From: Luidia sarsii
Taxonomy: Eukaryota > Echinodermata > Asteroidea > Paxillosida > Luidiidae
Direction: 5' to 3'
Assembly (NCBI GenBank): GCA_949987565.1
Contig: OX465103.1
Coordinates: 27,236,335-27,300,334, forward strand
DNA length: 64,000 nucleotides
A program made the position numbers and the translations under genes. Shown here in pieces: positions 56,501 through 64,000 of the stretch (position 1 is the first letter of the stretch; each line of letters begins with the position of its first letter). The notes beneath the pieces are model-generated. The model did no database searches. It saw only the letters and a program-made list of their open reading frames with translations, and was not told the origin of the DNA.

Positions 56501-59500
56501 ATGTTTACTGCTTACTGACTAAAATTACCAAAATGCAAATCTCAAAATTTAGTGGGCCTGACATTTTGATCCTAGAAGAACCTTTCTCAAAGGTAGAGAA
56601 AGGTCCTGCTTGCATCGAAATGTCAGCCTCACTAAATTTTGAGACCTCAAGACACTGTTAATTTTCTTGTTTTTCTGCGGATTTGTATATTTCCATGGCC
56701 CTTTGCAGAAAGTTTCACAGATCTCTCAATTTGTATGCATCACAAAACCTTTTCGGCAAGAGATTTTTGGTTGCAATGAATATGGGGCGTTTGAAGGCAA
56801 ATGACGCACTGTTTAACCCAGGGTGCACCAATTATCCATCCAGGGTCTGGCAGCAACTGAGCCAATCACGAACCTCCAACATCTCCTGACCAATCAGGTC
56901 AGGTCATAAGATGACTCCTCTGAGCTTGCTCAGAACCCCCCTGGGGAATTGAGTTGCCCCAGAAAAGGCCATTTGATAATAAGTCATTGGCCAAACATAC
57001 TTTTTTTTCACCGTACCAAATATGAGTACCGGTAGGGTCTAGAGAAGTGGAGTCATGTCCACTCGCCATAATGCAAACAAACAAACAAACATCCCAACAC
57101 CTCAACAAACAAACAAACAAACAAACACCCCAACAAACATGACTATTAGAATCAGTGCATCACTCGATCAGTATTGGTTGCAGCTATATTTTGAGAAATT
57201 GTAGCTTGAAACTATCTGACATCTGAGTGCGTGTATATTTTTACAGTCGTGCAAATAAAGGAAAAACTGACTGGGAACTTTTGAAAAATTGTGAAAAAAG
57301 GAAACTTTGACTGAACCAGGACTGCACATGATGAACCTCTGGTTTTGTGTACCACTACCAGCACTCTTATCATCATCTGGGCTGAGTATATTGTGTAGCT
57401 GTTTTTAAACTATTCAGTGGACTAACCTTAAAACCCCTACACAACATTGGTAAGATCGAAAAACAGACAAATTTGTGTTCACAGATTTACATGAAACTTA
57501 CACAGATTAAACATGGTCATCAAGCAAACCTCGCCCTGAAATATTTCTGCCTAAAATGTTGTATTTCGGGAAAAAAGAGTAAAAGAAATTGTTTGCGTCT
57601 CACTGAGATCTAAACTATTTTTCGGAACAGTACGGCGTTGAATGCTACATTTTCGCGAAACAAATGAAGTGGTGTGCTATTTCATACATGTTGGATCAGA
57701 CAATGTTTGGATGCTATTCTTTGACCTCGACCAATGGTGTGTAGGGGCTTTAAGACAAACTCTCATTGTCCCATTTTCAAAACCATGCCTAAGGTAACAA
57801 AATGTATGAAAATATCAGATTTGTACCAACTTGGACCTTGAGCTGGACATTTGAAACAATTTGTATAAGTTTGGATTTAACTTCTTAAAAAAAAACCACC
57901 CAAAACCCAACAATATCTGCAATTGCCTGTGCTGTGCAACCATACTGGTTCATTCCCCCCTTTCTCCAGTACCCAGTGAATGTTATGACTAATCTTTGTT
58001 GTCATTTCTTTCTTTTTTTGGGGGGGGGCTACAGTTCTGAAGAGTGAGCAGGAGAATGGTAAACCCACAACAAATCCCGCCAACCATCAGCAGAAATTGT
58101 ATCCTTTCTATTTTCTATAATCTCAAAAATTAGAGGGCCTGACGTTTCGATCCTAGCAGGACCTTTCTCAAAGGCAGAGAAAGGTCCTGCTAGGATCGCA
58201 ACGTCAGGCCCTCTAATTTTTGAGATTTATGTATTGCAAGTCATTTTAGTCAGTGAGCAGTTTACAACAGTTTTTGTGTTAACTTCATTTTCTATTTTCT
58301 AGTTTCTAATTTTCTAAAAATGCTGGATGTACATGTAATTGTTCAGCAATTTATTGTACTATAAGCCTGTCATCTCATCCCATGTCATCTGATGACTCAA
58401 ATAGTTATTGCATCTAAGTGTGTATTTCAAAGGACAACAATTAATCAACAAAATTGAAAAAAATTGACTGCCAGGGAACTTTTGACAAATTGGAAGAAAG
58501 AAAATATGTCTTTAGAAGAAATTTGGACATGACCAGGCTGTTAAGGTTCTGGTCCAGTCCAATTTCCTGGGTCATTTTTCAGACTCTGACAAATATTTCC
58601 TCCCAGGCTGCCCCACCTATAATCTGTGGAGCTTGTGGCATTTGGTTAATATGCATACAACTCACAAGTCATGAAAATAGGTTCAAAACTGGCATTGCCA
58701 ATTAACAAACAAACAATCTTATAATAGTAATAGTAAGCTTAATAGTAATAGTAAGCTTTTATGTGAACTGACTATGTGCACTGACTATACTACACTCAAT
58801 GTTTTATTTTACATCTATCTAAAACATCACTCTAGCCTCCTGAAACTAAACACCAAACCGACCAGACAAAGAAAGAAATGAAACCAGTCCAGGCTCTGGC
58901 TGTTCTGATTTGTGCTTGTATAGCCTGATTATAATAGGACCACATTCCGGGGTCTTCCAGAGGTCAAGAAATTGTCAGCGGGGTCAAGCAATTTTTTATG
59001 ACTAGTTCACCTGGTGAATCACCGCTTTACCGACATACTGTACAATCCGGTCATGTCCAACTTGCTACATGTAGTACCAGTCCCTGGTCCTTTGGGGCCC
59101 ATTAGCTAGAAAAGAATGAAAGAAAGAGTGATCGATCCCCCCCTTCCCAGTCAAACAGGAAATACTTGGGGCCACCTTGTTAAACGGGGACAAACTCAAA
59201 CCAGTCACAATCCCAGTCAGAATATGGGTTATCGGCACAGAATAGGACCGTTCACACTCATACCTAAAAATCGCGATTCAAATTGTGGTTGTGAAAATCT
59301 TGGCCTGATTGCCGTTACATATTGTGGTCATCAGGCGAGCGAACAAAAATAATGAAATGTAAATGTATTCAGCGTCTCTCAAAAGCATTCTGACATTTTT
59401 TCCTGACCTGATCATCTCCCGTAATCTGCCAATAACAGACACCCAATCTGCAAGTCGACCACAGAGGTGAATACATTTTAATAATTGGCCCCATGCCTTC

Positions 59501-62500
59501 ATCCCACGGTGTGGTGGATGTCTATCTCTCTATGTGCTTGATGATACAGCAGTTTGGAAAATGTTCCAGCGAGGATCCAAGTGATCTTTGAACCTCCAGC
59601 CATTTCCCAGATGCACGTACAGTTTATTTCAACAGTGTCAAGCTGCATATGGTACACATACATGTATCTAGGTCAAATAAGACATAACAAGTTCTTATTT
59701 TTTCATATGAAACCAAAACTCAATAAGAAATCTACAGCGGTATGGACTTCATGGTTTCAATATTTGTTCACATTTGCCTTTCGTTTTTAACTTGTTAAAT
59801 GTAGTGATGCCAGTCCAGCTTTTGGTATTATTTCTACATTGATAAGATCCCTCCTTGCTGGTTGAATACCTGTTTTTTGGGGGGGTAGGGGGGTTGGGCT
59901 GGATGTGAACCTGTCTGATCAGACGTGCTACAAATGGTTAGTGGGTTTTGGGTGGATGTGAACCTCTCTGATAAAGCATACATGTACTTATTGTTGTTAG
60001 TGGGTAATTGGGTTGGATGTGAACCTCTCTGATAAAGCATACATGTACTTATTGTTGTTAGTGGGTTTTGGTTGGATGTGAACCTCTCTGATAAAGACTA
60101 CATGTACTTATTGTTGTTAGTGGGTAATTGGGTTGGATGCGAACCTGTCTGATGATCAAACACTTGTTCCCCCTAGCCAGTTGGTTTGGGCCAAGGTAGA
60201 TATGAACCTGTTTGATGAGACATCCACTCCCCCTTGTCAGTGAATACGGCATACTGCTCACCCATATGCCCAGTCTGCATGATAACAGCACTATGAAAAT
60301 GGTCCCTGCTGGTTACTGTGTGCTAATCATTCTGTGCTTCCTCCTGCAAGTACCTGAGTCTGGATGGCTGTAGTCTGTCTACAGACGACCTCATGAAACT
60401 AGGGGAAGGTTGCTACAACATCAAGGTATGGAATCAGGCCTTTCCAGCGGGATAGAATTTATCAGTGTGTACATGCTGCTGTTTGATTCATAAACCCTAA
60501 CCCCCCTAGTACTGTTTCCTTCTGGAACCCTCCTCAATCCTCCACAATCCTTCACAATCCTCCACAATCCTCCACAATCTTCCAGTGTAAATTTATTAAC
60601 CTTCCTCTATCCTCCACAATCCTCCAAGATCTCATTGTAGCATGCTGCCTCAATCCTCCACAATCCTCCAAGATCTCATTGTAGCATGCTTCCTCAATCC
60701 TCCACAATCCTCCAAGATCTCATTGTAGCATGCTTCCTCAATCCTTCACAATCCTCCAAGATCTCATTGTAGCATGCTTCCTCAATCCTCTACAATCCTC
60801 CAAGATCTCATTGTAGCATGCTGCCTCAATCCTCCACAATCCTCCAAGATCTCATTGTAGCATGCTGCCTCAATCCTCCACAATCCTCCAGTGTAAATTT
60901 AGTAACAACCTTCCTCAATCCTCCGCAATCCTCCAACTGGAAATGTTCTTACTTGCCTTAATCCTCCAACACAACCCGGAGGATTATGGAGGATTGAGGA
61001 AGGTCAGGGTTAATTAATGATACTGAGGATAGCCTTTGAAGACAAACCAGTTGGGATATGTGTGTGTGCATGACCCTTGATAGCAACAACCACAGACTTC
61101 ATCGGGTACCGGTACACTTTTCCCCAATTGGAAACTCTTTAGGTTGCTGCTTTTACTTGAAGGTTGTTCTCAAAATTTAGTGGGCCTGACGTTTCGATCC
61201 TAGCAGGACCTTTCTCAAAGGCAGAGTGACAAGGACAAAACAGATACATGTACACGAAGGAAGGGGGAAGAGAGTGAATAGGACACGGATGAGAAACAAA
61301 GGACAAAGAGGAAAGCTGGTAGGGTGAGATTAAAGGGAAGGGCAAGGAGTAGGGTAGGGATTAGTAAGAAGAGGGGGAAAGATCAAAGAGAGAAGTGTGG
61401 AGGAGTGAACACAAAAGAAGGATTATTAGAGGGCATGCATGGTGTTAGTCATTACCCTCCTTGATGTTGAGACCATGTTCTGCAAGGTCCTGCTAGGATC
61501 GAAAAGTCAGGCCCACTAAATTTTGAGATTTGCTTTTCGGTAATTTTAGTCAGTAAGCAGTTTGCAACATTTTTGTATATCACTTGAAGGTTGTTGTTAT
61601 GTGTAGTGAGCGGAGTGCAAACAGAAATGTCGGGAACTGCTTGCTGACAGAACTGCGTCCAATGTTATCAGCCAAGCGTGAATATCTGCTAAGCATGAAA
61701 ACTCCCTCGTGTAAAAAAAGGACTTCAAAACACATTTCCATGCCATGTCATCAACTGTCATTGATTGGATTCCACTATTCTTTACTCAGCATGAAACAAA
61801 AGAGAAGTTTGGGTTGGTAATTAAGGTGATCGTATGAATCATAACTTTTCGTGCTTCAGCAAACTTTGGTGCTTAAGCAGCTCCATGGCATTAGCCCCGG
61901 TTCTTGTCTTTGCTGTTTCCAAACCTCTGTCGGTAGCCATTTTTTTTCCCCCTACAGTAACTCCAGGTATTGTACTACTTAATCACTACATGCATTATCA
62001 GGATACTATGACTCTGGCATCTAAGTACTGTGAAGTATTGAGCTGATCATTGTATTTCTTCAGGCACATAGTAAGATATCATGCAGAGTGTGTCTACCAG
62101 ATGTTATGGATGCAAGGCTTGACCAAAACAAGACCTCATTTTTTCAAAATGAAATGATTGACCAAATTTCCATGGCACAAGATTGACCAGAATTATAGCC
62201 AAGAGTAGAATCAATGGACTTATGTCCGAATCTACAATGAATGGAATTTTATATTCCTGATCAGCCCAGTCAGAAATCTCTTTGCTCTTGGGTTTCTGTA
62301 TAAGTAATCCAGAACAGAAAATACTACAGGCAGGGATTGCCTTTATTTGAAAAATTAAGGCAACAGCTGAATTTGACAGACTTACTGAACCTTTTTCATG
62401 AAGAAAAATCACCGAAATCACCTCTTTCGGTCATTCTATAGGCAGACCAACACACCTTTAATCCAAGGTCTGCAGAAAAAATGGCTGTGCCTGAACAACA

Positions 62501-63575
62501 CAACTTTGAACTTCACACGGTTTCATCTGACATATCTGTTGACAGTATTGGCACATTTGAGTTGTCTATGACACTAAAGTGCAATTCTTTTTACATTTTT
62601 TTAAAGGTTTTTTTCCCCTGCTTTTCTCTTCCCAAAACCTAGCTGACAGACAAGGCGTGGGAGAATGTCACTGCAGCAAGGGACCTTCTTGATAAAATCG
62701 TGGAAGAGAACAAAGGTGAACAGAAAAAACCCGCAAAACCAGACCTCTTGGCCTCAGCTCTATTAGAGCCACATTGGTGATTCTAACTTATCCTCAACCC
62801 CCCTCCCTCTGCTGAAGCAATTTTCTTTCTTTATGGCACGATAGAGAGATGGCATTGAGGTTTTTTTGGCCGATATAGTACATTGTATCTGGTCTGCTCT
62901 GGTATTTGTACTTTCATTGCTAATGCTCACAAGTTTTTGTGTGAATGCTGTTGAAACGATTCTGTGCAAGGTGAAGGAAAAGGTCCTTAGAATTTTCTCC
63001 TTTTTTCTGCTCTGTGATAACAACAAAATGGAACGTTTTCAGCATGGCTATCCATTAGCTACCGGTATAGACAAAATAATGCCACTCAGCCAGAGTACAT
63101 TGTGTACATACTACATGTACCTGCTTGTACAGTATATAAGTACCGTCTGTGGCGGTGCACTTCACAAAAGCTTTATACAAAAATCCCCTCGGAAAATATG
63201 TTCATGGTCCCTTTCCATGAGGACAGTGGAGGTTCTGGTTCTTGTACTACATGTACATGTAGGTCTTTGCCTTAGCATCTGTTTTCATGCCAAGATATGT
63301 AGAAAGTCAGCTGTACAAAACAAATAGGACAGTTTGGATCCAGTTTGCCAGCAAAATCCAAGGTTTTGGAAAGGTTGTAAAGGTTGAAATAAAAACCAAA
63401 CCAAACCAAAATGTCTATTCAAATGAGTAAAAAGGAATGCACAAGTTCTTTACATAATTCAATTTGATGAATTTTTTGTATTTTTGGGGGCTTTCTTTTG
63501 GGTTGCAGTTGTGTATGGTGTGACAACAGGGTTTGGAAAATTTGCCCGAGTGGTCATTCCGCATGAGAAACTCAA
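53571..63575 (+). CDS. HAL: Histidine ammonia-lyase, 5' part (exons 1-5), continues off right edge
   Basis: Cytosolic enzyme that deaminates L-histidine to urocanate. Exons: 53571-53802, 58035-58098, 60359-60425, 62643-62715, 63509-63575; frame is kept at every junction (167 codons so far). Exon 1 gives MKVNVRVLDEWLLVP, matching the N-terminal domain of animal HAL; exon 3 gives LDGCSLSTDDLMKLGEG; exon 4 TDKAWENVTAARDLLDKIV; exon 5 VVYGVTTGFGKFARVVIP, the first conserved active-site block of the PAL/HAL fold. The MIO-forming Ala-Ser-Gly is in exons outside the window. An upstream in-frame GTG exists, but the first ATG is 53571. Exon 2 is the least certain exon because it is poorly conserved. 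Confidence 0.9.
54060..54420. repeat. Low-complexity CACGCCCCCAACA tract
   Basis: Degenerate repeats of ACGCCCCCAACATGACAC type; no regular period. In HAL intron 1. Confidence 0.75.
54427..54570. repeat. AGTAGTACT repeats followed by (GGCC)n
   Basis: ATAGTATTAGTAGTACTAGT-type self-complementary trinucleotide repeats (54427-54530), then GGCCGGCCGGCCGGCCGGCC at about 54549-54568. In HAL intron 1. Confidence 0.85.
56275..56400 (-). repeat. tRNA-derived SINE, reverse orientation
   Basis: On the minus strand: GGGAAGGCCACCATCTAAGG, GGATAGCTCTCCTGATGG (A-box side), GGTCTCGGGTTCAAGTCTCT (B box). Same family as 45941-46010. In HAL intron 1. Confidence 0.65.
56480..56650. mobile_element. CAGGACC foldback element
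   Basis: Left arm from AAAGTGATACACAAAAATG through GGGCCTGACATTTTGATCC; centre CTCAAAGGTAGAGAAAGG; right arm GTCCTGCTTGCATCGAAATG to TTTTGAGA. In HAL intron 1. Confidence 0.82.
57428..57753. mobile_element. TTAA-flanked MITE, copy 3
   Basis: TTAA at both ends; inner ends AACCCCTACACAACATTGG and CCAATGGTGTGTAGGGGCT. Aligns with 21298-21665 in the same orientation, with an internal deletion. In HAL intron 1. Confidence 0.82.
58117..58290. mobile_element. CAGGACC foldback element beside HAL exon 2
   Basis: Near-perfect palindrome with arms of about 55 bp (AATTAGAGGGCCTGACGTTT left, inverse right) around CTCAAAGGCAGAGAAAG, plus the family tail to GTTTACAACAG. The palindrome starts about 20 bp past the HAL exon 2 donor. 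TTCTATTTTCTA occurs on both flanks. Confidence 0.88.
59870..60245. repeat. About 60-bp tandem repeat, 5-6 copies
   Basis: Units contain GTTGGATGTGAACCTCTCTG, ATAAAGCATACATGTACTTA and TTGTTGTTAGTGGG. In HAL intron 2, ending about 110 bp before exon 3. Confidence 0.88.
60490..61020. repeat. 44-bp minisatellite inside an inverted-repeat element
   Basis: About six copies of CCTCAATCCTCCACAATCCT + CCAAGATCTCATTGTAGCAT + GCTT. The outer ends are inverted: AACCCTAACC / CTTCCTCAATCCTCC on the left and GGAGGATTGAGGAAGG / TCAGGGTTAA on the right. In HAL intron 3. Confidence 0.85.
61165..61590. mobile_element. CAGGACC family, long form with purine-rich interior
   Basis: Left arm CTCAAAATTTAGTGGGCCTG, interior with GACAAGGACAAAACAGATAC and AAGGGCAAGGAGTAGGGTAG, right arm AGGTCCTGCTAGGATCGAAA to TTTGCAACATTTTTGTATAT. 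The interior is shared with 36790-36960 and 63790-63950. In HAL intron 3. Confidence 0.85.
61640..61900. mobile_element. GCCGCTTAAGC foldback family, copy 2
   Basis: AAGCGTGAATATCTGCTAAGC, TTCCACTATTCTTTACTCAG and GCATGAAACAAAAGAGAAG, GTGCTTAAGCAGCTCCATGG align with 10661-10905; the ends are more decayed. In HAL intron 3. Confidence 0.7.
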
Positions 63576-63779
63576 GTAAGTGACTCTGATTGAACTAGTA
63601 TTTGAGTCCAAGTCTATGTCCATGTCTGAGTCATATCTTGTACGGCACTGAGTCAAAGTCAACTGTCACAAAGGTCAAGTACAAGTAATAAGTCACCGTT
63701 AAGTCACCCAGTGTACTGGGCATAGAATCACTTGGTCACCGTAGTAATGCTGTCCGTCTTAGCCGTGAGAAAATGTGGA

Positions 63780-64000
63780 TGAAGCGTCTTCGGACTATTC
63801 AACCACATGCCCTTCTCTTTGATCTTTCCCCCTCTTCGCACTAATCCCTACCCTACTCCTTGCCCTTTCCTTTGATCTCTCCCTACCAGCTTCACTCTTT
63901 GTCCTTTGTTTCTCATCCGTGTCCTATTCACTCTCTCCCCCCTTCCTTCGTGTACATCTGTTTTGTCCTTGTCACTCTGCGTTTGAGAAAGGTCCTGCTA
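63780..64000. mobile_element. CAGGACC family, long form, cut by window end
   Basis: Pyrimidine-rich interior (CCCTACCCTACTCCTTGCCC, TTTTGTCCTTGTCACTCTGC) then TTTGAGAAAGGTCCTGCTA at the last base. It is the inverse of the 61165-61590 interior. Confidence 0.8.

Larger units (their letters stand above)
58099..60358 (+). other. Probable U12-type intron (HAL intron 2)
   Basis: Starts GTATCCTTT, matching the minor-spliceosome donor consensus. The frame-consistent acceptor is CTGAG at 60354-60358; the more obvious CTGCAAG (60344-60350) gives a stop. The branch-site match is poor, so the acceptor is less certain than the donor. Confidence 0.5.

Overview
This is an animal nuclear genome window: genes are split into short exons with GT-AG (and one GC-AG) introns, while introns and intergenic DNA are packed with satellites, foldback elements and tRNA-derived SINE pieces. 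The gene families (DEG/ENaC channels, PARP3, POGLUT1, histidine ammonia-lyase), the many alternating TGTACA runs and the dense small palindromic elements fit a marine invertebrate, possibly an echinoderm or another non-vertebrate deuterostome. Species assignment is inference and is not proved by the sequence.

Layout. (1) About 1-27000, minus strand: two tandem DEG/ENaC (ASIC-like) sodium channel genes. Copy A (positions 32-11786) runs off the left edge without its last exon. Copy B (16147-26898) is complete in eight exons and predicts 497 residues. All seven exons seen in both copies have exactly the same length (319, 167, 130, 191, 211, 160 and 92 bp). Three exons are almost identical in nucleotide sequence while the others are clearly diverged, which suggests gene conversion. 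Their introns hold most of the large satellites: an 18-bp array of 4.6 kb, an 8-bp array of 1.1 kb, a 5-bp array of 1.0 kb, and CT-rich tracts. (2) 26899-30393: AT-rich spacer. (3) 30394-38145, minus: a complete PARP3-like gene, 11 exons, 539 residues, with H-Y-E catalytic residues. (4) 38146-40510: spacer between head-to-head genes. (5) 40511-48475, plus: a complete POGLUT1-like protein O-glucosyltransferase, 11 exons, 425 residues. (6) 48476-53570: spacer with mobile-element copies. (7) 53571-63575, plus: the first five exons of histidine ammonia-lyase, continuing beyond the right edge; intron 2 appears to be U12-type.

The four gene families do not form an obvious pathway; this looks like ordinary metazoan gene order. 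I found no new multi-gene system. The unusual material is in the non-coding DNA and splicing: a 117-bp element inserted in a splice donor whose target duplication rebuilds the donor, nested transposons with exact target duplications, a GC donor next to a stop codon and AATAAA, and several families of short foldback elements.
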